A DNA stretch of 64,000 bases from Paenibacillus lycopersici (GTDB lineage: Bacteria > Bacillota > Bacilli > Paenibacillales > Paenibacillaceae). The position numbers and the translations under genes are program-made. Location: assembly GCF_010119935.1 (NCBI RefSeq), contig NZ_CP048209.1, forward strand, positions 4,901,001-4,965,000. Direction: 5' to 3'. The notes under the pieces are model-generated. The model was not told where the DNA came from and ran no database searches. It saw only the letters and a list, made by a program, of their open reading frames with translations. Below are positions 26,259 through 35,671 of this stretch, piece after piece; position 1 is the first letter of the stretch; each line of letters starts with the position of its first letter.

Positions 26259-28223
26259 TTACATGTTCACTAGACTCGCGTAAGGACCGAGGATCTTGCC
26301 TTCGAATACTTTCGACTCTTCCGTATGGTTCATGACGAACCACCGCTGCCGCCCTTCGGCATCTTCGCGAACGACGACCTCGACGCCCTTCTCGCTCTCG
26401 ACATGCCAGATCGCCCGATCGGCAATCATCGTGCGGGCCAGCTCTTCCATGGCCTCATCGCCAATCCCCCCGCCGATGTAATACACATGACCCGCGCCAT
26501 GGGCGTTTCGCGTTACGGCCGGGACGGGGAACATCGCATCCGCATAACGGTACAGGGTCTCCGCCGTCGTGGGCGTCAGCATGTCGCGCCATACTTCGCA
26601 GGTCGTTTCACGTGCCTTAACGATCCGTTCGTCAACGGCGGTTACCGGAACTTCGCATCCTTCCGGAAGCGCTTCGGAGCCATGAATGACGACTCCGGCC
26701 ATCGCTGCAGCATAACCGGGCATTTCCATACCGAAATGAATATTGTTGTTCCGATCGCGGATGCCCGCGCGGAACGAGAATACGACCGTTCCGCCGGCTT
26801 CGGCGAATGCCGACAGCCGCTGCGCCAACGCCTCGTCGATGATTTGCATCGCCGGCACCAGCAAGACTTTGTAACCGGTCCAATCGCGGGAAGCGTCGCC
26901 GGCCGGAATCACATCCATGCGGCAGTTATGCGTGTGGAAAGGCGTATACAGGCGCAGCAGCTCCTTCGTAAAGTCAAACGTCTCGCTTTGCCGCTGGAAG
27001 CGCCAGGACCAGACGTTGTCATAGTCGTACAAGACGGCGATATCGGCATGAATCGGCTCTTTCAAGGCTTCGCCGTGCGGTTTGATCGTCTCGAACGCAT
27101 CCCGCACTTCCTCGTACTTCGCCCCGCGCCGGTTATCGTGATCGACGATGCCCATGCAGAACTGCTCCGCGCCTCGCGTCATCGCGCGCCAACTGAAATA
27201 CAGCATATCCGTACAGCCATGCGCGAACGCCTGCAAGGACCACATCTTGGCTTGTCCCGGACGCGGCAGGTAACCGATGACGTCATGGCCTTGCGCGCCC
27301 ATCAGCTCCTCGACGATCCAGAAGTTTTGTCCTTTCAAGCCGCGCATGAAGTCATGGCCCATCGCGATCGCCGCCGGCGAGATCGGTTTGGCCAGTCCGC
27401 CCCAGACCGGATAGTTGTCGTACGACACGAAATCAAGCAGCTCGGCCTGCTCCGCATGGTCGTACCATTTCTGGAAGAAGCCGCCCGGCAAGTTGTGCGT
27501 CACCGTCTGATGTTCGCCCTTCAACTCCCGGACGATCGCCGCCATCCGCGCCGCGAAGGCGTTCACCGACCAGGAGCGGAACCTCGCCCAATCCAGCTGA
27601 AGCGCGGGATTATGCGTCGTTATCGTGCGCAGCGGCATCGGAATCTCGCTAAAATCGTTGTAGGTCTGTCCCCAGAAAATCGTACCGTACGTTTCGTTCA
27701 GACTCGCGATGTCGCCTTCGTACTTCTTGCGGAGAAACGACTGAAACGCCTTGCCGCAATTCGGGCAGTAACACATGTCGCTGCCTTCGTGACCGAGCTC
27801 GTTATCGATTTGCCACGACACGATAGCCGGCTCATCGGCGAAGCGGCTGACTAATTGCCTCGTAATCGCGCCGGCATACCGGATGTACGTTTCGGAATTA
27901 TAGCAATATTGTCTTCGTCCGCCGAACGCGCGGGGAACCCCGTCGCCGTCGACCGACAGAATATCGGGATGCTTCTTGGCAAGCCATGCCGGAAACGTAG
28001 CCGTCGGCGTGCCGAACATCGTCGCCAGTCCTTGCTTGGCGAGACGGGCCACGACGTCGTCGAAGAACGAGAAATCGTACTTTCCTTCCTCCGGCTCCAT
28101 CTTATGCCACGAAAATTCGCCGATCCGCACCATATTGGCGCCCAGACGGACAATGCCGTCAATATCATCGTCCATGAGTCCGGCAGGCCAATATTCCGGA
28201 TAATAATCCACGCCCAAGTACAT
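26259..28223 (-). CDS. GH42 beta-galactosidase
   Basis: 654 residues from ATG 28223 (GGGGAG 10 nt upstream); the longer 5' reading to 28361 overlaps the permease gene and is rejected. YLGVDYYPEYW opens the TIM barrel. IVSWQIDNELGHE contains the Asn-Glu pair (acid/base near residue 142). DMCYCPNCGKAF supplies Cys residues of the GH42 zinc cluster. FWIVEELMGAQGHD near residue 300 carries the nucleophile. Trimerisation and C-terminal beta domains follow. No signal peptide, so it hydrolyses imported beta-galactosides in the cytoplasm. It ends a sugar-import operon resembling the yesOPQ...yesZ order of Bacillus, suggesting pectin- or galactan-derived substrates (inference). Confidence 0.93.
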   Translation of the reverse strand: MYLGVDYYPEYWPAGLMDDDIDGIVRLGANMVRIGEFSWHKMEPEEGKYDFSFFDDVVARLAKQGLATMFGTPTATFPAWLAKKHPDILSVDGDGVPRAFGGRRQYCYNSETYIRYAGAITRQLVSRFADEPAIVSWQIDNELGHEGSDMCYCPNCGKAFQSFLRKKYEGDIASLNETYGTIFWGQTYNDFSEIPMPLRTITTHNPALQLDWARFRSWSVNAFAARMAAIVRELKGEHQTVTHNLPGGFFQKWYDHAEQAELLDFVSYDNYPVWGGLAKPISPAAIAMGHDFMRGLKGQNFWIVEELMGAQGHDVIGYLPRPGQAKMWSLQAFAHGCTDMLYFSWRAMTRGAEQFCMGIVDHDNRRGAKYEEVRDAFETIKPHGEALKEPIHADIAVLYDYDNVWSWRFQRQSETFDFTKELLRLYTPFHTHNCRMDVIPAGDASRDWTGYKVLLVPAMQIIDEALAQRLSAFAEAGGTVVFSFRAGIRDRNNNIHFGMEMPGYAAAMAGVVIHGSEALPEGCEVPVTAVDERIVKARETTCEVWRDMLTPTTAETLYRYADAMFPVPAVTRNAHGAGHVYYIGGGIGDEAMEELARTMIADRAIWHVESEKGVEVVVREDAEGRQRWFVMNHTEESKVFEGKILGPYASLVNM

Positions 28224-28243
28224 GCTATTCCAACTCCCCGCTA

Positions 28244-29077
28244 TTAACCTTTGACTGCCGACCCGACGGTCAGCGCGTTCTCTACCTGCTCGCTGAACAG
28301 CATATAGAGCAGCAGCGTAGGCAAGCTGGCAATCGTCATCGCCGCGCCCATTGCGCCCCAATCGGTCGTGAATTGCCCTTGGAAGAACAGCAGACCGAGC
28401 GGGAGCGTCTTCAGCGATTCCTTCGAAATCAGCATCATCGCGATCGGGAACTCATTCCACGCCGCGAGGAACACGAAGATCACCATCGTCGCGATGGACG
28501 GCCGAATGATCGGCAGCATGACGCTGAAGAACGCCCGGTAGATGGACGCGCCGTCGATGCAGGCCGCTTCTTCCAGATCGACCGGCACGCTGCGGAAGAA
28601 ACCGTAGAAGACGAGCGTCGCGAACGAAAGGTTGAACGCAATGTACGGCACGATAAGCGTGAGATAGGAATTCGCCAAGTGAAAATCCCGCATGAGTATC
28701 GCGAGCGGGATCATGATGACTTGTACCGGCACGAACATGCCGATGGTCATATAGATGCGCGCGGCGCCGCTCAGCCGCCATTTCATCCGGGCGACGGCAT
28801 AGGCGAACAGAACGGCGAACGTCAGGCTGAAGACGACCGTGACCACGGAGACGATAACGCTGTTCATGAAGTATTGCGGCACGTTAAAGCTCTTCCAGGC
28901 CGTCTTGTAATTCTCGAAGCGCAGATGCATCGGCAGGCCGAACGGATTCGTGACGAAAATCTCGTTATTGTCCTTCAATGAATACGATATCATCCAGAAC
29001 AGCGGATAGACGGAAAGCAGCGCGTACAACCAGATAAGAATATTGGATAAGGGATGTTTCAGTTTGAATATCTTCAC
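28244..29077 (-). CDS. carbohydrate ABC transporter permease (MalG/YesQ-type)
   Basis: 277 residues, GTG start with AAAGGAG 10 nt upstream. Six membrane helices; LSNILIWLYALLSVYPLFWMI at the N-terminus and EEAACIDGASIYRAFFSVML as EAA loop. It ends VENALTVGSAVKG, the typical second-permease C-terminus. The upstream permease ends 18 bp before this start. It forms the membrane channel with that subunit; the ATPase must come from elsewhere. Confidence 0.92.
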   Translation of the reverse strand: MKIFKLKHPLSNILIWLYALLSVYPLFWMISYSLKDNNEIFVTNPFGLPMHLRFENYKTAWKSFNVPQYFMNSVIVSVVTVVFSLTFAVLFAYAVARMKWRLSGAARIYMTIGMFVPVQVIMIPLAILMRDFHLANSYLTLIVPYIAFNLSFATLVFYGFFRSVPVDLEEAACIDGASIYRAFFSVMLPIIRPSIATMVIFVFLAAWNEFPIAMMLISKESLKTLPLGLLFFQGQFTTDWGAMGAAMTIASLPTLLLYMLFSEQVENALTVGSAVKG

Positions 29078-29095
29078 GGGGCGTCGGCTCCTTTC

Positions 29096-29977
29096 CTAGT
29101 ATACGATGGGATCGCGCGCGATCAGCTTGTTGATGATGAGCGTGACGATCAGGCACTCGATGACGAGAAACGCTGCGGATGCGCTGCCGTAGCCAAATTC
29201 GCCCACTCGGAATGCCGAGCGGAACATCATGTACGTCAGCGTATACGTCGTCGTACCCGGGCCGCCGCTCGTCATGATGTACATGTTGGCGAATGCGTTC
29301 AATCCGCCGGTGAAAGCCAGGATCAGACAGAATTTATACGTCTCTCCGAGCAGCGGCATGGTGATGCGCAGATGCGCCTTCATTTTGCTTGCGCCGTCAA
29401 TCCGCGCCGCTTCCATGTAACTCTCGGGAATGGATTTGACGCCGGCAAGCAGCAAGGCAAAGTGATAGCCCATGTACTGCCACGCGTTAACCGCCGCCAG
29501 CGCGTAGATCGCCGTATGCTTGTTCGACAACCAGTCCTGGCGATAGGAAATGCCCAGCGCATCGAAGAGCTTATTGATGAGGCCGTATTCGCCGTTATAC
29601 ATCGCGAGCCATAGCTGACAGACCACGGTAATGGACAGAACGACAGGAATGAACACGGTAATTCGTACGAACTTCCTTCCGCGCATCGCTACTTCAGCGA
29701 CCGCGAATGCCAGCAGCGTGCCGATCGTGATTTGCACGACGGCGATGATGACGGCGAATACCGCGCTGTTATACAGCGAGGTGTAGAAGATATGATCATG
29801 GAACAGACGCTTGTAGTTATCCAGAAAGATGAATTTCGCTTCGGACAGGCCGTCCCAGTCGAAGAGGCTTCGGTAGAACACCTGCAGGACCGGGTAAAAC
29901 ACGACTACCGTATATAATAGAAGGGCTGGCAGGATGAAGAGCAGAATCGCCGTTTTGTTGCCCAAGTATTTTCGCAA
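29096..29977 (-). CDS. sugar ABC transporter permease (MalF/YesP-type)
   Basis: 293 residues starting at TTG 29977, with AAGGAAG just upstream. NKTAILLFILPALLLYTVVVF is the first helix; SYMEAARIDGASKMKAHLRI is the EAA loop contacting the ATPase. Between this gene and the binding-protein gene lies a strong hairpin (30034-30073) that likely lowers permease expression relative to the binding protein. Partner of the permease encoded next. Confidence 0.92.
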   Translation of the reverse strand: MRKYLGNKTAILLFILPALLLYTVVVFYPVLQVFYRSLFDWDGLSEAKFIFLDNYKRLFHDHIFYTSLYNSAVFAVIIAVVQITIGTLLAFAVAEVAMRGRKFVRITVFIPVVLSITVVCQLWLAMYNGEYGLINKLFDALGISYRQDWLSNKHTAIYALAAVNAWQYMGYHFALLLAGVKSIPESYMEAARIDGASKMKAHLRITMPLLGETYKFCLILAFTGGLNAFANMYIMTSGGPGTTTYTLTYMMFRSAFRVGEFGYGSASAAFLVIECLIVTLIINKLIARDPIVY

Positions 29978-30033
29978 GTCGTCACTTCCTTCGTAGGGTG
30001 GAATATCGCCGGGGCGGTTAGGGCCGATAAAGC

Positions 30034-30073
30034 GGAAAACCCACGCCGATCATGAGGCCGGCATGAGTTTTCC
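30034..30073 (-). terminator. intercistronic hairpin between binding-protein and permease genes
   Basis: On the minus strand GGAAAACTCATGCCG (30073-30059) pairs with CGGCGTGGGTTTTCC (30048-30034) through two G-U pairs, loop GCCTCATGAT, then GCTTT. The weak T-run suggests partial termination or 3'-end protection, which would give more binding protein than permease. Confidence 0.65.
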
Positions 30074-30100
30074 AGTACGCGTAATGAATCGGAACGTTCG

Positions 30101-31402
30101 TTACTTCGATGGAACCGAGCTGCTGACATCGCTAATGAAATCCTCCGCCGTGTAGGCGCCCGTCATCAAGCTTTGGGAAGCGTCTTCGATCGCCGCTTTG
30201 AATTTCGGATTGCCGAGGCCCCACGAGAAAGCCGTCGTTTTCATGTTCGGAATGTCTTGCGACAGTTGTTCCATGACCGGAGGGAACGTATTGACGATCG
30301 GCGCGTCGACTTTCGTCGCCACCATCGGCGTACCGCGCTGCGTGTACTTGAATTCCGCGTACTTCTCGGAGATGAACGCCGCTACTTTCGCGGCCAGCTC
30401 CGGGTTCTTCGTGGACGGGTTAACCGCGTAGCCGCCCGGGCCGCCGCCGCCGCTGAACGTCAATTTGGCGCTGTCATACGCGGCCGCGTCCGCCGCCGGC
30501 ACGTACATGAAGCCCAGTTTGTCGCCAAGCGCTTTCGTCGAGGCTTCGATCTCCCACTGGCCGTTCAGGAACATTGCCGCTTTGCCTTCATGGAACAACG
30601 CCGCCGCCTGATCGTAGTTGAGGTTCGTTGCGCCTTTCGGGAGCAAACCGGCTTTGACCAAGGTCACGATTTCTTCGGCTGCTTGCTTGAACGCCGGATC
30701 GCTCACTTTCGCCTCGCCTTTGTCCAGCTTCGTGATGCCCGCAGGCTCCATGCGCGAAGCAAACATGTCGTAGAGCGCGACCGTCGGCCATTTCTCCTTG
30801 GCGAACAGGGCCAGCGGCGTAATGCCTTTGGCATTGAACGCTTGCACGGCCGTCATCAGCTCGTCGTACGTCGTCGGCACTTTCACGTTATTCGACTCGA
30901 ACAGCGCCTTGTTGTAGAACAGCATCGCGACTTCGTTGCCCGCATACGGAAAGGCGTAGATATGCCCGTCATCGGTGACGAGCGTATTCATTGCGCTCGG
31001 CTGCATGTGGCTCTTGAAATCGTCGGCATACTTGTCCAGCTCCAGGATATTGTTCGATTTCTTGAACGTGTTGATGATGTCGAGCCCGGCCTGGTAGATA
31101 TCCGGCAAATTCCCCGTTGCCGCGTAGGTCTTGAGTTTCTGGCCGTCGTCCTGTGCCTGAACGTCCAGCTCGAGCTCAACGTTCGGCATCGCCTTCTTCA
31201 ATTCCGCGGCCGCATAGTCGTAAGGCCCTTTGGTATCTTCGTCCGCGTACTGCGCGTAGATGCGGAGCTTGACCGTTTCCGAGCTTGCCGTTTTCCCGGC
31301 CGATTGATTGCCTGCGTTACTGTCTTTGTCGTCATTGGATCCGCATGCCGCAAGACCCATCACCATCGTGGCGGAAATGAGCGCAAGCGTCCATTTTCTC
31401 AT
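30101..31402 (-). CDS. extracellular sugar-binding lipoprotein (YesO-type)
   Basis: 433 residues from ATG 31402, preceded by GGGGAGG at 8 nt; the reading from 31447 begins inside the promoter. Signal peptide with lipobox LAAC (MVMGLAACGSND). The family 1 binding-protein fold is visible from VKLRIYAQYADEDT, through GEAKVSDPAFKQAAEEIV and EGKAAMFLNGQWE, to GGGGPGGYAVNPSTKNPELA. It has its own promoter (-10 TATAAT) downstream of the two-component genes. It delivers a sugar to the two permeases that follow; the adjacent GH42 suggests a beta-galactoside. Confidence 0.94.
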   Translation of the reverse strand: MRKWTLALISATMVMGLAACGSNDDKDSNAGNQSAGKTASSETVKLRIYAQYADEDTKGPYDYAAAELKKAMPNVELELDVQAQDDGQKLKTYAATGNLPDIYQAGLDIINTFKKSNNILELDKYADDFKSHMQPSAMNTLVTDDGHIYAFPYAGNEVAMLFYNKALFESNNVKVPTTYDELMTAVQAFNAKGITPLALFAKEKWPTVALYDMFASRMEPAGITKLDKGEAKVSDPAFKQAAEEIVTLVKAGLLPKGATNLNYDQAAALFHEGKAAMFLNGQWEIEASTKALGDKLGFMYVPAADAAAYDSAKLTFSGGGGPGGYAVNPSTKNPELAAKVAAFISEKYAEFKYTQRGTPMVATKVDAPIVNTFPPVMEQLSQDIPNMKTTAFSWGLGNPKFKAAIEDASQSLMTGAYTAEDFISDVSSSVPSK

Positions 31403-31445
31403 GATGAATGACCTCCCCTTCATACTGGCGTTCTTAACGTTTCCC

Positions 31446-31451
31446 ATTATA
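31446..31451 (-). promoter_or_regulatory. -10 box (TATAAT) for the importer operon
   Basis: A perfect TATAAT on the minus strand, 44 bp before the binding-protein start. No good -35 lies 17 bp upstream (TTATCG), as expected for a promoter activated by the adjacent AraC-type response regulator. Confidence 0.6.
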
Positions 31452-31484
31452 AAACGGCGAACGCGGCCCGATAATGGAAAAAAC

Positions 31485-31511
31485 GATGGCGATTTGTATT
31501 ATCCGCGCATC
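31485..31511 (-). terminator. terminator overlapping the response-regulator stop codon
   Basis: GATG-c-GCG / CGC-CATC stem (one bulge) followed by GTTTTTT on the minus strand. The stop codon of the regulator gene lies inside it, so the two-component unit is separated from the importer operon. Confidence 0.6.
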
Positions 31512-33160
31512 GTTTCGTTCGTTTTCATCCGATTTTCGTATTCGCTCGGCGACCAGCCGAAAAACTTCTTGAAGCTCTTGCTGAAGTAACTGCCGTCGCT
31601 GTAGCCGATGGCTTCCGCGATGTCCGAGAGTTTGCGGTTCCCTTCCCCGATCAGTTCCTTGGCTCTGTTCATTCGGACATGCGTGATGTAATCCGTGACG
31701 GTCATCCCGATTTCCTTCTTGAACACCGCGCGCAGGTAACTGGGGTTGATATACGACTGCTGCGCGACGATATCAACGTTCAATTCGGAATCGATGTAGC
31801 GTTCTTCGATGAAGCTTTTCGCCGATTGCGCAATAATGGAGGATCGCGTTTTCTTGTAGCGGCGCGTATACTGCGCGGCTTTATTGAACAATGCTTTCAT
31901 CCACGACTCCACCTCGTCGATCGACGTCAGTCCGCGAATTTCCTTGTACGGGAAGAAATGCTCCCCGAAGCAATCCTCGATCGGATGCCCCGCTTCCGTC
32001 ACGTAACCGAGGCAGATCGATACGAGGCTCATGCAGATCACGTACGCGTAGTCGATGGACAGCCGCTGCTCCCGAATCCCGACGAACAATTCGTTCAGCT
32101 TCGCGTGTATCCGCGCTTCGTCCTGCGCCCGGAGCAGCAGCTGCAGCTCGTCGCCAAGCTCCGGCGGATATTGCGCGCTGCCCGTGCCGCCGGACAGATG
32201 CCGGCCATAGGCGATGACGCGGTCGCTGCCAAGCACGAACTTGTTCTGAAGCGCGGTCAGCGCCTCCCCGTAGGAGCCGCGGATGCCGGCGACGCTGCAA
32301 TCATATACGCCGCCTACGCCGATAGTGATGGAGAAGTGCAGGTACTTTTTGATCAGCAAGCACAGCTTCTCGAAGGGCTCCAGACGCGGCAGCGCGTTCT
32401 CCGCCGCTGCGAAGCTTCGGTTCGGATCTGGCGGCATCCGCGAACCGTTCGCTTCGAATATGCCGTACAGGCATACGATTCGCCCTTCGGGTCCGTTGAA
32501 GAGCACCGGTTTGCCGCCGGACGCTTCCATGGCTTCCGCGAGGATGTTCGTCACCGCGTACTTCCACAGCAGACGCTCGCTGACCTCGCTCCACTTCCGG
32601 TCCATCTCGTCGATTTCGATGCATGCCACCGCATAAGCGGGCGCGTCCAGCGTCATCTGATAAGACGCGAGCAGCTGCTTCAGACCTTCATGGGGTTCGG
32701 CAAGCTCGCCGCTCACCAATCGAACCAGTACGTTCTCGCGCATTAATTGCAAGTGATGCTGCAGCGTCGTCTGCTCTTCCCGTTGTTTCAGATGCCGTTC
32801 TTGAAGCTTGAGCATCGTAAGCGTCAGCTCGTCCTTCGAGAACGGCTTCAAGATGTAGTCCTCCACGCCGAGCTTCAACGCGCGCCGGGCGTAGTCGAAC
32901 TCGTTATGCCCCGTGATCAGCACGACGCTGACAGCCGGATATTCGGCCTTCAATCGTTCCGTCAGCTCCAGCCCGTCCATGAACGGCATCGTAATATCCA
33001 CGAGCGCGATATCCGGCGGGGATGCCTTGGCCAGTTCCAGCGCCTCTTCGCCGTTCTTGGCCTCCCCGCATATCCGAAATCCGTACAGTTCCCAATCGAG
33101 CGCCGTCCGGAGATATTCGCGGAACATCCACTCGTCGTCCGCGATTAAGACTTGCAGCAT
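31499..33160 (-). CDS. AraC-type response regulator (YesN-like)
   Basis: 553 residues from ATG 33160 (AAAGGAG 10 nt upstream). Receiver domain 1-120 with acidic pocket IADDEW, phospho-acceptor Asp55 in IALVDITMPFMDG, and VEDYILKPFSKDEL (Lys) near 105. A middle region of about 300 residues has no clear catalytic motif. The C-terminal AraC DNA-binding domain (about 450-550) shows VDIVAQQSYINPSYLRAVFK and KLSDIAEAIGYSDGSYFSKS. It follows the histidine kinase gene by 48 bp and should activate the importer and glycosidase genes downstream. Confidence 0.94.
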   Translation of the reverse strand: MLQVLIADDEWMFREYLRTALDWELYGFRICGEAKNGEEALELAKASPPDIALVDITMPFMDGLELTERLKAEYPAVSVVLITGHNEFDYARRALKLGVEDYILKPFSKDELTLTMLKLQERHLKQREEQTTLQHHLQLMRENVLVRLVSGELAEPHEGLKQLLASYQMTLDAPAYAVACIEIDEMDRKWSEVSERLLWKYAVTNILAEAMEASGGKPVLFNGPEGRIVCLYGIFEANGSRMPPDPNRSFAAAENALPRLEPFEKLCLLIKKYLHFSITIGVGGVYDCSVAGIRGSYGEALTALQNKFVLGSDRVIAYGRHLSGGTGSAQYPPELGDELQLLLRAQDEARIHAKLNELFVGIREQRLSIDYAYVICMSLVSICLGYVTEAGHPIEDCFGEHFFPYKEIRGLTSIDEVESWMKALFNKAAQYTRRYKKTRSSIIAQSAKSFIEERYIDSELNVDIVAQQSYINPSYLRAVFKKEIGMTVTDYITHVRMNRAKELIGEGNRKLSDIAEAIGYSDGSYFSKSFKKFFGWSPSEYENRMKTNETMRG

Positions 33161-33208
33161 AATCAATCGACTCCTTTTGTTACAATGCCATACAGCGACA
33201 GGAAACGC

Positions 33209-35053
33209 TTAATCGTTGGGGTTGGCGCCGCTCGACAGCGGCAGCCGCACGACGATTTCCGTCCCGGCGCCCGGTTCGCTGCGAATCGTTAAGCCGTAAT
33301 CGTCGCCGAAATAAAGCTTGATCCGGCTGTCCACGCTTCGCAATCCGAATGCGCTGCCCGTATTGCCCGCCGCCGAGACTTCATGGCCGCTCCCGGTCTC
33401 GTCGGCGCCGCCGGGTTGAAGAAGCCTCTGCAGGCGATCCGGGGGAATGCCGGCCCCGTCGTCTCGGACGCGAAGCTCCACGGTATTCCCGATTCTCCTT
33501 CCCGTCACCTGCAAATGACCGAATTCCCCTTTCGTCTTCAGCCCGTGATAGATCGCATTCTCGACCAACGGCTGCAGCGTCAGCTTGAGTACGGTGCATG
33601 ACAAGATATCCGGTTGAATGTCGATGCGGTAATCGAACACATCCGCGTAACGGATTTGCTGAATGCCGAGATAATCCCTCAATCCCTGCAGCTCTTCCTG
33701 AAGCGGTATCGCTTCCTTTCCCTTGCTGAGCACGATGCGATAATAGTCGGCCAGGGATTTCGTCGTCCGCTGCACGTCCTTGACGCGGCCGAACTCCGCC
33801 AATGTGTAGATGACATCCAGCGTGTTATAGAGAAAATGGGGTTTGATTTGCGATTGAATCAGGGCCAGCTCGTACTCCCGCTTCTTCTTCTGCTCGAAGC
33901 GGACATTATCGAGCAATTGATTAATGCGCGCGATCATCGTATTGAATCCCGATGCCAGGAGCCCGAGCTCATCGTTCGATCTGACAGGAAGCCTAAGATT
34001 AAGATTCCCTTCCTTCACGAGCTTCATGTTCTTCGTCAGCAGCACGATCGGCCTGGCAATCAAGCCGTTCAGAATGCCGGCTCCCATCAGCGCGAACAAG
34101 AAACAGAACATTCCGATCGCCGCGATCAGCATCGTGATTTTGCGGCTATCCGCAGTCAGCTTGGCGTACGGCTCCATGGAGATCAGTTTCCAGCCGAAGC
34201 TGGCCATCTCGGAGCTGACGACCAGCTGCTTGCCGCTTTCGAACCGGCCGATGACGGAGTCGTCCTTGGCGGAACGCACCCAATCGCGAAGCAGCGGATC
34301 CGCGATCGGCTGCAGCAGTTTGGTTTTATCCGTCGCGGACACGATGGTTCCGCTCTGATCCGCAAGCAGATAGGTTCCTTCCTCTTCCGTGCCGATTCGG
34401 CCGAAGACGGATGACAGCGCGCTTTCTTTGACGTTAAGCACGAGCCGGCCCAGCTCTTGGCCGGTATAGATATTATTGACCCGCTTGCCAACGGACAGCA
34501 CGGGGTCCGCGTCGCTCATCGTCAGGTACGACCTTCGCTCCATCGGAAACCAAATGTTCTGCCCGCTCGTTTGTTCGATCTTGCGAATAATGGGCGTTTG
34601 AAGCATGTTGCCGGCAGAGGAGCTCGCTTCCATTCTCGCCGACGTCCCGTAAACGTTGCCATCGTTGTCGATGAACGCAGCGCTTTCCACGTCCGGGAAC
34701 ACGAGCAGCGCGAAGCTCAGCTGGTTCGTGATCAGCGTCGACAGCTGCAAGCTGCGTTCGCCGTTAAGCTCGCCGTTCCGGCTGTCCTGAATGACCCGGT
34801 TCAAGTTAATGGTCAGGATGTTCGCGCAGCTCTCGGCGTTCGTCAGCATCCCGTTAATGCGCGTGATGATGAGCGATGAATTGTCCGTCACGTTGCTCAT
34901 GGTTTTGTCTACGATGGCATTGGAATAAATACGGTTCGAAGCAAAGCCGAGCACCAGCAAGGGGACGATGATGAGCGGAATGTAGATCGCGATGATTTTG
35001 TTGCGGATGACTTGATTGCGAAGCCGATGCGGGTAGAGCCATTTCATGATCAT
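33209..35053 (-). CDS. sensor histidine kinase (YesM-like, His_kinase/HATPase type)
   Basis: 614 residues from ATG 35053 (GAAAGGAC upstream); the reading to 35125 lacks a ribosome binding site. Membrane helices near residues 15-37 and 285-310 flank an extracellular Cache-like sensor. A HAMP segment follows (IARPIVLLTKNMKLVKEGNL). The phospho-acceptor His is in SQIKPHFLYNTLDVIY. ATPase motifs are LVENAIYHGL (N box), RDDGAGIPPDRL (G1) and GFGLRSVDSRIKLYF. It phosphorylates the response regulator encoded next in response to an extracellular sugar or binding-protein complex. Confidence 0.94.
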   Translation of the reverse strand: MIMKWLYPHRLRNQVIRNKIIAIYIPLIIVPLLVLGFASNRIYSNAIVDKTMSNVTDNSSLIITRINGMLTNAESCANILTINLNRVIQDSRNGELNGERSLQLSTLITNQLSFALLVFPDVESAAFIDNDGNVYGTSARMEASSSAGNMLQTPIIRKIEQTSGQNIWFPMERRSYLTMSDADPVLSVGKRVNNIYTGQELGRLVLNVKESALSSVFGRIGTEEEGTYLLADQSGTIVSATDKTKLLQPIADPLLRDWVRSAKDDSVIGRFESGKQLVVSSEMASFGWKLISMEPYAKLTADSRKITMLIAAIGMFCFLFALMGAGILNGLIARPIVLLTKNMKLVKEGNLNLRLPVRSNDELGLLASGFNTMIARINQLLDNVRFEQKKKREYELALIQSQIKPHFLYNTLDVIYTLAEFGRVKDVQRTTKSLADYYRIVLSKGKEAIPLQEELQGLRDYLGIQQIRYADVFDYRIDIQPDILSCTVLKLTLQPLVENAIYHGLKTKGEFGHLQVTGRRIGNTVELRVRDDGAGIPPDRLQRLLQPGGADETGSGHEVSAAGNTGSAFGLRSVDSRIKLYFGDDYGLTIRSEPGAGTEIVVRLPLSSGANPND

Positions 35054-35382
35054 GATTGCGCCGTCCTTTCGAGCTGCCTGCTTCGATGCTGCATGAATGC
35101 CGATCATGTCCAATCGAGAAATCATTATAGCATAAGGAAAGCGCGGTTCGCGCAGCCGTCATTTTGCAAATCATAGGCTGCATCACATGAAATCCCGCTT
35201 TGGATTCCAGGGAATCATGCTCTTGGCGAAAGTCCGGGGAACATACGCCTAATCGCGATGAGCGTTGCAGTGCCGCGGTCCGGCAATTCCGAAACTCGTC
35301 CGCTCCCCTTGTCATTCGCCACCCTGCGAAGGTTCATACGCCAAGCATGCCGAATTACTTAAATAACTAAAGCGCGGAGGTG

Positions 35383-35411
35383 TTGACAAATCAATTTACT
35401 CGGGTTATTAT
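35383..35411 (+). promoter_or_regulatory. near-consensus sigma-A promoter of the mhq-like operon
   Basis: TTGACA (35383-35388), 17-bp spacer, TATTAT (35406-35411). An operator-like palindrome begins at the next base, where a bound repressor would cover the start site. Confidence 0.8.
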
Positions 35412-35429
35412 TATCTCAAGGTTAAGATA
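35412..35429 (+). promoter_or_regulatory. MhqR-like operator 1
   Basis: TATCTCAAGGTTAAGATA: 18 bp with ATCT and AGAT half-sites in the same register as the Bacillus subtilis MhqR box (tATCTcgaAtTCgAGATa, recalled from the literature). It abuts the -10 element. Confidence 0.6.
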
Positions 35430-35617
35430 ATTAATTTCAAGATTTCATTGCCGATAACTAAATGGAGGTGCGGTGCGATGTAGAGCCTGCCGGAGATGGT
35501 CGTATTAGAATGATGGTTATAGAACACGCTGCCCGATCGAGTCAGCGCATGGAACTTGCATGATAATGCTCGAACCCAGGAATAGCCTAACAGGAAAGTC
35601 GCTTTTTTTATCCTATA
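35430..35617 (+). other. 188-bp leader between the two operators
   Basis: Non-coding or leader region. GGAGG (35465-35469) stands 8 nt before an ATG-TAG start-stop (35478-35483). In another frame a 33-codon ORF (35462-35563, starting MEVRCDVEPAGDG) lacks a ribosome binding site. A T7 run is at 35604-35610 without a convincing hairpin. No known riboswitch consensus was matched with confidence. Confidence 0.4.
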
Positions 35618-35635
35618 TATCTTAAATTAAAGATT
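35618..35635 (+). promoter_or_regulatory. MhqR-like operator 2
   Basis: TATCTTAAATTAAAGATT: 18 bp, same ATCT/AGAT register as operator 1, 22 bp before the GGAGG of the DoxX gene. It might block elongation or a second weak promoter. Confidence 0.5.
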
Positions 35636-35671
35636 ATTAAATTAAAACTAATCCTTTGGAGGATGATGAAA

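Noticed and set aside
35430..35617. Lysine riboswitch, M-box or other known riboswitch
   Set aside because: GAGGTGCG and a few words recall the lysine element, but the later conserved blocks and terminator are missing, and the downstream genes are quinone-detoxification genes.
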